A stretch of 64,000 nt of DNA from CALBTQ01 sp036725605 (GTDB lineage: Bacteria > Lernaellota > Lernaellaia > Lernaellales > Lernaellaceae). Below are positions 44,115-52,982 of the stretch, in pieces. The stretch covers positions 1-64,000 of the forward strand of contig DAIMDW010000010.1 in assembly GCA_036725605.1 (NCBI GenBank), given 5' to 3'. The position numbers and the translations under genes are program-made. The first letter of the stretch is position 1, and each line of letters begins with the position of its first letter. The notes beneath the pieces are model-generated. The model was not told the origin of the DNA and made no database searches. It saw only the letters and a list, made by a program, of their open reading frames with translations.

Positions 44115-45140
44115 CTATGAATAGGTGGAGAACATCGTTTCGCCGGTAACGCCGTCGAGCACGCAGGAGTGCTCATTACGACCGACGGTGAAACTTGCTC
44201 GCCACAACGGTAAATACACCAACCCGCCGGTGCGCACGTCGACCCGCGTATCGCAAGCAAATTTTCCAACATTGGGCGGCAGAAGCTCCGCGACACGTAG
44301 ATACTCGACGTTGACGGCCGTCTGGCGCATGAGGTCGATTGCCTGCGTGAAAGAAATCTTCGGTTGGGGCCAGCCGTCGGGCGGCGGGTCGGCGATCTCG
44401 TCCAGCAATTGCATCGGTTGCGGTGCGAAGTCGATAACGCCGCTTTTTTTGAGCAACTCGGGAATCTCGTGACCGGCCGGCAGGAACAAATGACGATGAG
44501 CGGTCAAGTCCATGCCGGCCGCGAAGTCTTTTTCCAAGAGCTTTTGTGCGCCGGAGAACGGCAATGGATTGCCGGAAGCAAGATTGACAATGTCTTGATC
44601 GCTTAGCTCCGCAATTATGGTGAACGTTGCTTCCCAAACGGATCTGGTCATCACGTGAATGTTGTAGGCGGGATAGAATTCCCGGTTCATCGCCAGAATC
44701 TTCAGCGATTTTTTACGGCGCCACCAACTGACCAGTTGTTGTACGTCAAGGATGTCGCGCAACCGTTCGCCCGCCTGCTCTTCGCTGATTTGAAAAGCGA
44801 TGGCGCGCGGCGGCAGCTCGGCGGGCGGACGCGAGTAATCCCAATCGTCTTCCTCCGCCGTCGGTGCGGAGTCGATGTTGTTTATCGACGATTCGGGAAC
44901 GATGGCGGTGGCGCCGCAATAGGGGCACTCGAAGCGCTTTTGTTCTTCGTTGAAAGCCATTTCCGCGCCGCATTCGGTGCAATTGGAGCGTGCAAGTTGC
45001 AGGTTGCCGTCGTCATCGATATAGGCTTTGGCTTGTTCGATTTTGGCGGCCTTTTCCTCGGGGACGATGTGCTTGCCGCACCACGGGCAACGTGTGGCGT
45101 CCGCCTCGATCATCAATTCGCATTCGGGACAAAGGGGCAT
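44115..45140 (-). CDS. double zinc-ribbon protein without membrane helix (operon gene 5)
   Basis: 341 residues from ATG 45140 (AAGGAG upstream). Ribbon 1 'CPECELMIEADATRCPWCG', ribbon 2 'CTECGAEMAFNEEQKRFECPYCG', then an acidic linker and a longer version of the common domain ('FQISEEQAGERLRDIL', 'REFYPAYNIHVMTR', 'LVYLPLWRASFTVGRNEHSCVLDGVTGET'). The last motif is the NGQTG equivalent. No C-terminal membrane segment is visible, so it may be the soluble partner of the membrane-bound paralogues. Confidence 0.75.
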   Translation of the reverse strand: MPLCPECELMIEADATRCPWCGKHIVPEEKAAKIEQAKAYIDDDGNLQLARSNCTECGAEMAFNEEQKRFECPYCGATAIVPESSINNIDSAPTAEEDDWDYSRPPAELPPRAIAFQISEEQAGERLRDILDVQQLVSWWRRKKSLKILAMNREFYPAYNIHVMTRSVWEATFTIIAELSDQDIVNLASGNPLPFSGAQKLLEKDFAAGMDLTAHRHLFLPAGHEIPELLKKSGVIDFAPQPMQLLDEIADPPPDGWPQPKISFTQAIDLMRQTAVNVEYLRVAELLPPNVGKFACDTRVDVRTGGLVYLPLWRASFTVGRNEHSCVLDGVTGETMFSTYS

Positions 45141-45163
45141 ATCCGCTCGCTCCTTTCGGATCG

Positions 45164-46132
45164 TCAATCGCAACTCAATTTGGCGAACACAAAGATGGCC
45201 GGGATGATCAGCATCGCCAGTGCGAACTTGCGTTGGCCCGTCCAGACGAATGAGGGATCCACGCCGTTGACCTGGCCGGTTTGTCCGTTGATCAGCATCC
45301 GATAAGGCTCACCGTGGTATCGGTAGCGAATTTCCCAGGCCGGCGCGAAGGCCTGCCCGGCCGTCCAGTCACGGCATTGCGTATGCATTTCGGCCACGGC
45401 CAGGTTTTCGGCAAAAATCTTCTGGTCGCAGGTTTCCACTTGCTTGCGCTTGATGTAATCGACCGCCTTGGCCTGCGCGTCGGCGATCGGCAGCACGAGT
45501 GGTTCGACTTCGGCCTCGCCCAGCGCGCCGGCGAACAGCGACTCGGCCTTGGAGAAATCATAGGGCGCTAAATAAATGTAGTTCGTGCGATCAATTCCCC
45601 GATCCGGGAAGGCCGGATAAGCCAGGTGCGGGAAGTCCGTCACATACGGCTCGGTCGCCGGTTCGGAGCCGCTGCTGAGCATGGAAAGCAGCGGGGTGTC
45701 GAACCGCGTGGAGTAGCTCGAAGCGGCCCGCGTCGAAAACAGCCAGAACGGCAGATACACGCGCTTGTACGATTCGATCTGAACGCTGCGGCGGCTGCGT
45801 AAACTGAATGGCCCCTTGGTGTTGAGAAATTCGTGGAGCAGGCTTTCGGCCTTGGGCTCGACGATCTCGAAGGGGAGGTACTGTGCGGGCATCCGCGCCA
45901 TGTTCGACGGGAAGTGAACAACGGTTTGCATCGTGCGGCAATAAGGACAGGTGAACAGCTTGCTGTGCGGATCGTATTTCATTTCCGCGCCGCAGGACGG
46001 GCAGTTGGAGTCTTTGACGACGGGAATCGACCGCTCTTCCATCGCTTTGTTGACGGCCGCTTTTTGTGCGCAGACCGGGCAGCGCTCTTGGCCCGGAGCC
46101 AGTTTTTTTCCGCAATTGGTGCAATACGACAT
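45164..46132 (-). CDS. zinc-ribbon membrane protein with NGQTG box (operon gene 4)
   Basis: 322 residues. Ribbon 1 'CTNCGKKLAPGQERCPVCAQ', ribbon 2 'CPSCGAEMKYDPHSKLFTCPYC', 'YLPFEIVEPKAESLLHEFL', 'YKRVYLPFWLFSTRAASSY', 'AFAPAWEIRYRYHGEPYRMLINGQTGQVNGVDPS' and a C-terminal helix ('FALAMLIIPAIFVFAKL'). The 'PFW' and 'NGQTG.v.G..P' boxes strongly recall the Firmicute and actinobacterial proteins annotated as TFIIB-type zinc-ribbon or PriA-superfamily-like membrane proteins, none with a settled function. It abuts gene 3 with no spacer. Confidence 0.78.
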   Translation of the reverse strand: MSYCTNCGKKLAPGQERCPVCAQKAAVNKAMEERSIPVVKDSNCPSCGAEMKYDPHSKLFTCPYCRTMQTVVHFPSNMARMPAQYLPFEIVEPKAESLLHEFLNTKGPFSLRSRRSVQIESYKRVYLPFWLFSTRAASSYSTRFDTPLLSMLSSGSEPATEPYVTDFPHLAYPAFPDRGIDRTNYIYLAPYDFSKAESLFAGALGEAEVEPLVLPIADAQAKAVDYIKRKQVETCDQKIFAENLAVAEMHTQCRDWTAGQAFAPAWEIRYRYHGEPYRMLINGQTGQVNGVDPSFVWTGQRKFALAMLIIPAIFVFAKLSCD

Positions 46133-47041
46133 CTATCGATCCTCGCTATCGGAAAGCAGGTAAACGCAGCCGAACAGGGCCGAGAAAATTTTCAAACCGT
46201 AGGGCAGGCCGAAAAACAGCGCCAGGAACAGGGCGATGATCACGATCAGCGCGATGGACGGTTTGTTGCCGGTTACCGCGCCGGTCTGTCCGTTGATCAG
46301 CAGGCGGCCGGATTTGAACACGTAGTCGTATTCGATTTCCCAGGCCGGCACGAACAGCGGGCGCAGCGTCCAGCCGCGGAAGGTCGTTTCGATGTCGTCG
46401 GCGATCGTCTCATCGCCCGTGCGTTTGCGGACGGCGGCGAGCTGATGTTTCTCCAGTTTATGGGCGACCTGCCGGCGCGCTTCAGCGGCGTCGATGACGA
46501 TGGGCAGGGCGTCGAATTCATCCTCCGTTTTGGACGACAACCGCTGCGACGCACTCAGCTCGTAAGGCCAGATGTCTCTGAACCGGACCTCGAAGGCGGC
46601 CCGGTCGTCGAAGGCGGGGAAAATGTTGTCCTTGTACGTTTCGTCGGCAACGCCCTGCGGCGAGCGGGTCACGGCCTCGACGGAAAACACCCAGTACGGC
46701 AGATAAACGCGGCGCAGCGCCTTCACGCGGATCATGTCGCCGAAGATGTTTTTAACGTGCCGGTCCAGACCGAGGTAATGCTTCACCTCCCGCTTGGCGT
46801 CGGGCTCGGCGACGGTGAAGGGCAGGTAATGCGGCAGCAGGCGTTCCATTTCGGTCGGCGTGTAAGTCGTGACCTGCACCGCCGCGCAGTGCGGGCAGCG
46901 GTACAGATTGTCTTCCGGCTCGTATTGCATTGGCGCGCCGCAGGACGGACAGGTTTTTTCCTCGCCCACCGTCCGGCCGCACAGGGGGCAGCGGTCGCCT
47001 TGCGCCTGGATTTTCAACCCGCATTCGGGGCAGTGGGTCAT
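46133..47041 (-). CDS. zinc-ribbon membrane protein with NGQTG box (operon gene 3)
   Basis: 302 residues; ATG 47041 (MTHCPECG) is preferred over an ATG three codons upstream because AGGAG would touch the earlier one. Ribbon 1 'CPECGLKIQAQGDRCPLCG', ribbon 2 'CPSCGAPMQYEPEDNLYRCPHC', 'YLPFTVAEPDAKREVKHYLG', 'LRRVYLPYWVFSVEAVTR', 'PLFVPAWEIEYDYVFKSGRLLINGQTGAVTGNKPS' and a strong C-terminal helix (IALIVIIALFLALFFGL). The stop codon immediately precedes the next start. Together with gene 4 it is the best conserved member of the array. Confidence 0.78.
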   Translation of the reverse strand: MTHCPECGLKIQAQGDRCPLCGRTVGEEKTCPSCGAPMQYEPEDNLYRCPHCAAVQVTTYTPTEMERLLPHYLPFTVAEPDAKREVKHYLGLDRHVKNIFGDMIRVKALRRVYLPYWVFSVEAVTRSPQGVADETYKDNIFPAFDDRAAFEVRFRDIWPYELSASQRLSSKTEDEFDALPIVIDAAEARRQVAHKLEKHQLAAVRKRTGDETIADDIETTFRGWTLRPLFVPAWEIEYDYVFKSGRLLINGQTGAVTGNKPSIALIVIIALFLALFFGLPYGLKIFSALFGCVYLLSDSEDR

Positions 47042-47080
47042 CGCGGACATTCTCCTATACCGATGCGCGCGACAAACGCG

Positions 47081-47926
47081 CTACATACGAAAATTCAACC
47101 AAAGGATTAAAAATAACAGCGCGCCGGCCGATAGAATCAACATCCAGAAAAGGGAGGATTCGGCCTCCGGTCGCTTGCCGGTTTGTCCGTTGATGAAAAG
47201 GGTTCGTTTCCGGTTGAACACTTGTACTTCGACCTCGATCACCGGCAGGTAAATCAACTTGATGGAAGCGACGTCGACGACGACATCCATCGGCAGGTCG
47301 GCCGAGTGAAAGCGCTTTAGTGAACGATAGGTGCGGGCGACGATTTCCTTCTCCGCCATCTCCTGAATTGTTTTTTCGCCCGGCGCGACGGAAATCACTT
47401 TCTCGGTTTTGCCCCAATCGTGCGGCAGCGGCCGTAGCAGCGAAAGGTAGTAGGGCCAGGTGGCCGGCGGATCGTGCGGGTACGCGTGTTTCCTCCGGTA
47501 CACGGGAACGATGACGTCGATGACGGCGTTGGAAAAACCGGTGATCCACCCCCGGCCGTTGATCAGCAGATAGGGCAGGTAGTAACGGCGAGTCGGTCCC
47601 AGGCGCGGATTGACCTTGGTGTACGCGTCGTTAAAAGGAATGTACTGTGCCGTTTTCTTGTACAGGTCGAGCATCGCCGGCAACGGCACGCTGTAATCGT
47701 TGCACGCGGCGCAATAAAAACGTCGGTGCGGCGGATCGTAGGTCAGTTCCGCCCCGCAAGTCGGGCAGGTGGGGATCGCCATTTCGAAGCGACCTTCGTT
47801 GAGGTATCTGGTGCGCACCTCGATCCGATGCGCCGTGTACGGAGCGGCCGCCGGCGTTTCGCCGCAGTGCGGGCATGTTGTCGTCGGAGAGGCAAGCTGA
47901 GCGCCGCAATGCGAACAGTGGTTCAT
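47081..47926 (-). CDS. zinc-ribbon membrane protein with NGQTG box (operon gene 2)
   Basis: 281 residues. Ribbon 1 'CSHCGAQLASPTTTCPHCG', a linker with 'RYLNEGRFEMAIPT' like 'ADNGKVEMTPSN' of genes 6 and 7, ribbon 2 'CPTCGAELTYDPPHRRFYCAAC', 'YIPFNDAYTKVNPRLGPTRRYYLPYLLINGRGW', 'KLIYLPVIEVEVQVFNRKRTLFINGQTGKRPEAES' and a C-terminal helix (LFWMLILSAGALLFLILWL). The spacer to gene 1 is 4 bp. Function unknown. Confidence 0.77.
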   Translation of the reverse strand: MNHCSHCGAQLASPTTTCPHCGETPAAAPYTAHRIEVRTRYLNEGRFEMAIPTCPTCGAELTYDPPHRRFYCAACNDYSVPLPAMLDLYKKTAQYIPFNDAYTKVNPRLGPTRRYYLPYLLINGRGWITGFSNAVIDVIVPVYRRKHAYPHDPPATWPYYLSLLRPLPHDWGKTEKVISVAPGEKTIQEMAEKEIVARTYRSLKRFHSADLPMDVVVDVASIKLIYLPVIEVEVQVFNRKRTLFINGQTGKRPEAESSLFWMLILSAGALLFLILWLNFRM

Positions 47927-47930
47927 CGCC

Positions 47931-49121
47931 TCATTCCTCTGTCGCCGCGTCGGACTTGGCGGCCGACGGATTGTTCACCCGGACCTTCTCGGCCATGGCG
48001 TCGAAGGAACTGCCGAGCTCTTTGCCCGTTTGTCCGCTGAACCAAAGGAGGTGTTTGTCGTCGTCGACCGTGAAGCGCACCTGCCAGACTGGCAGGTAAA
48101 TCAAGCGCCGCGTGAAGTCGGTGAATTCGAAGAGCACCGAGGCGGCCTCGTCGGCGTCCTTGTTGTGCTTGAGCCAGTTTTTCTTTTCGAAAACGAAAAA
48201 GTCGGCGCACACTTTGTCGTCAAGCGCATGCACGTTGCGCTCCGGCGGCGGAAAGGGACCGGCGTCCGGCGCCGCTTTGGTCAGGGCCACGCCGTAGGAA
48301 GCATTGAACCACCGCGAGTTGTTGATGTTGTGGCACCAGGGCGGACAGGTGGTCGCGAACGCGAAGTGGTCGTGGTAGTGCGTGCGGGTCGCGTAATTCA
48401 TGCGCCCGTTGTCGAAAGTCGTGATGATGTCCAGCTTGGCGTTGTAGGAATATACCGGCAAAAAAAACGATTCGGCCGCGCGGTAAACGATGTTCGGTTG
48501 TTGGAACCGGTGGAAGGCCATGAGCTGAAACTCGCGCCACTGGCCGAAAAAATCCTCGGCGTATTTTTCGTTGTTGAGCATCGGCAGATACTGCGCGGGC
48601 GCCTCCCGGGCTGTTTGCGGTTCCGGGGCGACGATCTGCAGCGGCTTTTTGCGGGGCGGCTTTTTCAGCGGCGGCGGCGGATTCTCGACGATCTCATAAG
48701 AAAGGTTGTCGTCCTCCTCGATGATCGTGATCTCTTCCTCCAGGATGATCTCTTCCTCGAGAATCGTTTCGCCCTTGATGGCCATCTCGTCGAAGTCGTC
48801 GTCGGTCGTTTTGCGCACCGGCGGCGCGGGCAACACGGCCAGCGAGCCGCAATAGTCGCAGACGAACAGCCGCCGCGCTTCGTCGTAACGCATTTCCGCG
48901 CCGCAGGCCCGGCAATCGGAGATCGCCATTTTGACGAAGCCCGGTTCGTCGGGCTGCGCCGACACGCGGATCGTCTTGGCTTCCGGCGACGCGGCGACGG
49001 GAACGACAGTCTCTTCCTTTTTTCCTTTGCGACGGATGGAAATCAGGAACGGACTGTCGCAAATGGGACAGCGGGTTTCGGATTCTTGAACTTGCGCGCC
49101 GCATTGTGGGCAGACAACCAT
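47931..49121 (-). CDS. large zinc-ribbon protein, first gene of the array (operon gene 1)
   Basis: 396 residues. Ribbon 1 'CPQCGAQVQESETRCPICDS', a basic/acidic linker, 'DEPGFVKMAISD', ribbon 2 'CRACGAEMRYDEARRLFVCDYCG', then a long Glu-rich and Pro/Lys-rich insert ('ILEEEIILEEEITIIEEDD', 'PPPPLKKPPRKKP') and the common domain ('AESFFLPVYSYNAKLDI', 'RRLIYLPVWQVRFTVDDDKHLLWFSGQTGKELG'). No membrane helix at the C-terminus. As the first gene it may be a cytoplasmic partner or regulator of the membrane-anchored members. Confidence 0.77.
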   Translation of the reverse strand: MVVCPQCGAQVQESETRCPICDSPFLISIRRKGKKEETVVPVAASPEAKTIRVSAQPDEPGFVKMAISDCRACGAEMRYDEARRLFVCDYCGSLAVLPAPPVRKTTDDDFDEMAIKGETILEEEIILEEEITIIEEDDNLSYEIVENPPPPLKKPPRKKPLQIVAPEPQTAREAPAQYLPMLNNEKYAEDFFGQWREFQLMAFHRFQQPNIVYRAAESFFLPVYSYNAKLDIITTFDNGRMNYATRTHYHDHFAFATTCPPWCHNINNSRWFNASYGVALTKAAPDAGPFPPPERNVHALDDKVCADFFVFEKKNWLKHNKDADEAASVLFEFTDFTRRLIYLPVWQVRFTVDDDKHLLWFSGQTGKELGSSFDAMAEKVRVNNPSAAKSDAATEE

Positions 49122-49484
49122 CGCTCACGTTCTCCAATCGTGCCTGGTAGTGAAATATCCCGCTAAAAATATATCCGGTGGAATAAGTCTTGTAAAGAAG
49201 AGCGCCGGCGGCGAGGTAGGCAAGCGGCAAATGAAAGATGCGCGCGTTCGCTGTTTCGTGTTGGGAAGGCGTGACAATTCGCGACGAATTTTTACCGCCG
49301 GCGCTGATTTTTCCGCGGCATTTCCCAGTGAATCGGGAGTGAAAATGTTCATTTGCCACGATATTTTAGCATTTATGGACGGCATGATTATTGCTGTAGT
49401 AAGAATGTTATCCTTGACAGATAAAGCCGATAGTCGCGTCGAGGAGTCGAAAGACGAAAACCGCGAATTCTTGGGTGGGATGTC
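49122..49484. other. divergent promoter region
   Basis: 363 bp between the start of the zinc-ribbon operon (minus) and the beta-helix protein (plus). Several AT-rich patches occur, such as 'taaaaatatatccgg' near 49170 and 'gatattttagcatttatgg' near 49360. A TTGACA is at 49414-49419, but no good -10 follows at 16-18 bases. No gene, repeat or strong hairpin is visible. Confidence 0.5.
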
Positions 49485-51788
49485 ATGCGCAATTCAAAAC
49501 TTGAATTTTTGGTTGTTTCGTTATGCCTCATGTTTACGCTGAGCGTTGGCCTTGGCTGCCCGCCTGACGACGATGATGACGACAACGATTCCGGAACGGA
49601 CGACGACACATCCGACGATGACACGCTCGATGACGACACTCTCGACGACGACACGACCGACGATGATACAACCGACGACGATACGGCCGACGATGACACG
49701 ACCGACGACGACGACACGATCGATGACGACACGATCGATGACGACACGACCGATGACGACACGACCGACGATGACACGACTGACGATGACACGACCGACG
49801 ATGACACGACTGACGATGACACGATCGACGACGACACGACCGACGATGACACGATCGACGACGACACGACCGACGATGACACGGCCGACGATGACACGAT
49901 CGACGATGATACGACTGATGACGATACGACTGATGACGATACGACCGACGACGACACGGCCGACGACGATACGACCCCGGTGATTTTGACCTGTTACCTC
50001 GATGAAGATTACGACGGCCACGGCGTGGAGGGCGTCTCGCAGGTTTTCGAAGCCGAACAGTGTCCCTTCGGCTGGGCCGAACCCAATGACGATTTCGACG
50101 ACGCCGACCCGCTACGCTACACCGGCGCGCCGGAAATCGCTGCGGACGGCATCGACCAGGACGGCGACGGCAACGACCTTACTCCCAGCAACGACAACGG
50201 CGTTTTTGTCACCGTGGATGGATCGCCGGGCGGCGCGGGCACCATGGACGATCCGCTCGACACGATCCGGGCGGGCGTGGCCTTGGCGACGACCTTGGGC
50301 AAGGACTTGTTTGTCGGCGTCGGCGTGTACAATGAAAGCGGCGATCTTATTGTGTTGAAGCGCAGCCTGCATGGCGGGCTGGACCCGACCAGTTGGACGC
50401 CGGTCGCCGGCGAATATTCTCACCTGATTGTCGCCATCACCGACAAAAGCGCGAACTGCATGGTCATCGAGCCGGAAGCGCCGCTGACGGTATCGGGGCT
50501 TTATCTCGAACACGAATTTAGCGGGTCCGGCGAACAGATTGCCCTGGAAGTCGGCGAAGGCGTGGTATTGCTCGATCGGATCGTTACCCTCGCTTTGTAT
50601 GGCAACGAATCGACCTCCTTGCTCGTGGCGGGCGGGGATGTGTCCGTATACGACAGCAGCATCATGGTGTTCTGGCTGGACTATGGTCCGGGCAGCACCA
50701 GAGCCGCGCGCGTCCAGGAAGGAACGATGCGCGTTTTCGACTCCTACTTTTATGGCGGCACGCGTGGTTGGTACCTGGAAACGTCGTACACCGCCGGCGT
50801 CTCGGTGGCGGCGGGGGCGCGTGCGATGATCCGCGACAGCGAGATCGACGGCGGCACGGTCAACGATTGGGCGGATTGTATGGGGTGCGGGACCGTGGGC
50901 GTTTCGAGCCGGGGAGAGTTGTTGCTGATCGACAATGAAATCACCGGCGGAACGGGCGGCAATTCGACTTCGCGCTGCCAATGTTGGGCCCGAGGAGTTT
51001 CGCTTCGGGGTCCGTCGCAATTGATCGGCAATGCCATTTCGGGCGCGGACGTGGTCAACGAAGGCGGCCTGGTTTACGGCGTGTACATCGGTACCGATGA
51101 AGATGTTCTGCTGGCGAACAATACGATCGACGGCGGCAATTCCCCGCTGGACGAAGTAGTTTCTTATACATTGGTCGGCGCGAATACCGCGAACACGGTC
51201 AGTATGATCAACAATCGCGTCGAGACCGGCCGCATCACCGGCGAGAATTCCGAAATCTTCGGCCTGGCGACCGGTTCACACACGTCCTGGCTGTTGGTGC
51301 ATAACATCTTTTACGCGCCGGCGGCGGCCGCGAACAATTGGATGTTTATCAGGGCGACGAGCGATCAGCCGCTGATCATGCTCAACAATATTTTCCTGAC
51401 CGATGAAGAAACCGCCGGCCTGCAAATGATTTCCTTGGGCGGCTACAATGAAGTGCTGACGGTGGACAACAACATCTTTTTCGCGCCGAATCCGGCTTGT
51501 TTGCTTTACAACCGGCTCTCGCTGACCTGTCTCACCGATTTGGCCGAATTCAACGCCTGCGGTTGGTTCGGCTGTCAGGCGGCGGCCGACAACCTCACCG
51601 ACAATCCCTCGTTGGTCGATGCGGCCGGCGGCGATTATCATTTGCAGCCCGGCAGCCCGGCAATCGACGCGGGCATCGATCCGACGCCGTGGTGCGACGA
51701 TCCCGATTTGTTCTTCGACATTGACGGCGATGCTCGTCCTCAGGGCGACGGGTGGGACATCGGCGTCGACGAGCTGGCGGTAAGGTAA
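49485..51788 (+). CDS. exported Asp/Thr-rich protein with right-handed beta-helix-like domain
   Basis: 767 residues. The signal sequence ends 'SVGLGC', a lipobox-like site with Gly at -3 as in proteins A and B. It is followed by about 135 residues of DDDT units. Then comes a short MopE-like Ca-binding stretch ('PEIAADGIDQDGDGND') and from about residue 240 a parallel beta-helix pattern with DUF1565-like 'VDGSPGGAGTMDDPLDTIRAGVALA' and repeated short strands ('DNEITGG', 'GNAISGADV', 'LLANNTIDGGNS', 'NNRVETGRI', 'LNNIFL', 'DNNIFF'), closing with 'LQPGSPAIDAGIDP'. Such folds bind or cleave polysaccharide; no catalytic residues are assignable. Confidence 0.82.
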   Translation: MRNSKLEFLVVSLCLMFTLSVGLGCPPDDDDDDNDSGTDDDTSDDDTLDDDTLDDDTTDDDTTDDDTADDDTTDDDDTIDDDTIDDDTTDDDTTDDDTTDDDTTDDDTTDDDTIDDDTTDDDTIDDDTTDDDTADDDTIDDDTTDDDTTDDDTTDDDTADDDTTPVILTCYLDEDYDGHGVEGVSQVFEAEQCPFGWAEPNDDFDDADPLRYTGAPEIAADGIDQDGDGNDLTPSNDNGVFVTVDGSPGGAGTMDDPLDTIRAGVALATTLGKDLFVGVGVYNESGDLIVLKRSLHGGLDPTSWTPVAGEYSHLIVAITDKSANCMVIEPEAPLTVSGLYLEHEFSGSGEQIALEVGEGVVLLDRIVTLALYGNESTSLLVAGGDVSVYDSSIMVFWLDYGPGSTRAARVQEGTMRVFDSYFYGGTRGWYLETSYTAGVSVAAGARAMIRDSEIDGGTVNDWADCMGCGTVGVSSRGELLLIDNEITGGTGGNSTSRCQCWARGVSLRGPSQLIGNAISGADVVNEGGLVYGVYIGTDEDVLLANNTIDGGNSPLDEVVSYTLVGANTANTVSMINNRVETGRITGENSEIFGLATGSHTSWLLVHNIFYAPAAAANNWMFIRATSDQPLIMLNNIFLTDEETAGLQMISLGGYNEVLTVDNNIFFAPNPACLLYNRLSLTCLTDLAEFNACGWFGCQAAADNLTDNPSLVDAAGGDYHLQPGSPAIDAGIDPTPWCDDPDLFFDIDGDARPQGDGWDIGVDELAVR
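49567..49976. repeat. Asp/Thr coding repeat (beta-helix protein stalk)
   Basis: The longest DDDTx tract of the window, about 410 bp in 15-bp units with T, I or A as the fifth residue. It is placed directly after the signal-sequence cysteine. Several neighbouring units are identical at DNA level, suggesting recent expansion. Confidence 0.9.
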
Positions 51789-51807
51789 GACAAGTCAGCG
51801 GGCTTGA

Positions 51808-52911
51808 TCACTTCGCTTGCAGAACCACGTTATTTCCGGCGTAGTAATCCGGCGCGTAGAAGCCGATCATCTGCTCGGCGACCGACGTTTCCTCGTCCAG
51901 CAGCACGCCGCCGAGGGTTTTGAACACTTCATCGGCGTAAATCTGCGAGCCGGCTTCGGTCGGGTGCACCTCGTCGTGCAGGTAATCGTCCATCCAGAAG
52001 CCATCCATCGCCAGCAGCGTGTCGCTGATCAGAATGCCGTCGAGGTCGGCGACCTGGTAGCGCTCGATCGAGTAGTAAAATTCGTAGAACCACACGACCA
52101 GCGGCAGGAAATCGCCGACGACGTCCTGCATCCAGGTGCTGTTGAAGAAGTTCGGATAGAGGATCATCACGATGTCGCAGTCGGTGTTTTCCTGGCGGAT
52201 CGCTTCGAGCAACTGGATCGTGCGCGGCAGCGACTGCAGCGCGTACTCCGGATGCTCGAGGAAGTTCTGGATGATTTCCCACACGTTGTAAGGCGGCGAC
52301 ATCCCCGCCGCGTAGGGCGCGAAGTCGTTGCCGTTGATGGTGATGGTCACCAGGTCGGCGTCGGCCAGCACCGGCAGCAGGCGGTTTTCGTAATAGGCCT
52401 TTTCGTCGCCGGGCAGCCATTCCCAACTGGTCGAGCCGCCGACGTGAATGTTGTGCAGCGTGACGTCGGTCAACTGTTCGAAGTGCGCGCCCAGCCGCTC
52501 GGGGTAGGGCAGTTCCGGCGGATACATCATCACGCCGATGCTGTCGCCGAGGCAGACGAGGTTGAGATGCCCTTCGGCGATCGCCTCGGCCGTGCGCCGG
52601 CCGCGATTGCCGCTGGTGGACTCGTAAGCGGGCAGATCGAATGCGGTGAAATACGCGCCGGGCGCCAGGTCGGTGAACGAATAGGCGCCGTATCGATCGG
52701 TCAGGATTTCCTCGTCGCCCGCTCCGTTGTACAGCGTGACGAGCACGTCGCGCAGCGGCACGTCTTTCCCCGCGAACTCCTGCAGGTAGGCCGACTGCGA
52801 ATTTTGATTCGCGTCGTGATACAGGAATCCTTCCACCTGCGCGGCATGGCTTATGCCGCCGACCAACAACGCCGCCGCGATCAACGCGACCACCAATCCC
52901 GTGTGTTTCAT
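51808..52911 (-). CDS. secreted SGNH esterase with N-terminal SdrD-B-like domain
   Basis: 367 residues. The signal peptide (LVVALIAAALLVGGISHAA) is followed by a carboxypeptidase-regulatory/SdrD-B-like beta domain, 'VEGFLYHDANQNSQSAYLQEF..VPLRDVLVTLYNG..EEILTDRYGAYSFTDLAPGAY'. The SGNH domain has 'LVCLGDSIGVMMYP' (Ser), 'HVGGSTSW' (Gly), 'VTITINGNDFAPYA' (Asn) and 'LHDEVHPTEAGSQIYA' (Asp/His). All four catalytic blocks are present. A secreted lipase or esterase is likely, with the beta domain as spacer or binding module. It ends 19 bp from the convergent beta-helix gene. Confidence 0.87.
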   Translation of the reverse strand: MKHTGLVVALIAAALLVGGISHAAQVEGFLYHDANQNSQSAYLQEFAGKDVPLRDVLVTLYNGAGDEEILTDRYGAYSFTDLAPGAYFTAFDLPAYESTSGNRGRRTAEAIAEGHLNLVCLGDSIGVMMYPPELPYPERLGAHFEQLTDVTLHNIHVGGSTSWEWLPGDEKAYYENRLLPVLADADLVTITINGNDFAPYAAGMSPPYNVWEIIQNFLEHPEYALQSLPRTIQLLEAIRQENTDCDIVMILYPNFFNSTWMQDVVGDFLPLVVWFYEFYYSIERYQVADLDGILISDTLLAMDGFWMDDYLHDEVHPTEAGSQIYADEVFKTLGGVLLDEETSVAEQMIGFYAPDYYAGNNVVLQAK

Positions 52912-52982
52912 GATTCAACCCAAACATTCAAAGGGCGGTACATAGGTTTCTTTAACGCAGGGTTGGCGGATCGTCAATACGC

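Noticed and set aside
50130..50200. MopE-like metal-binding repeat as a separate protein
   Set aside because: Only one 'GIDQDGDGND' unit is present and it is in frame with the beta-helix protein, so it is annotated as part of that gene.
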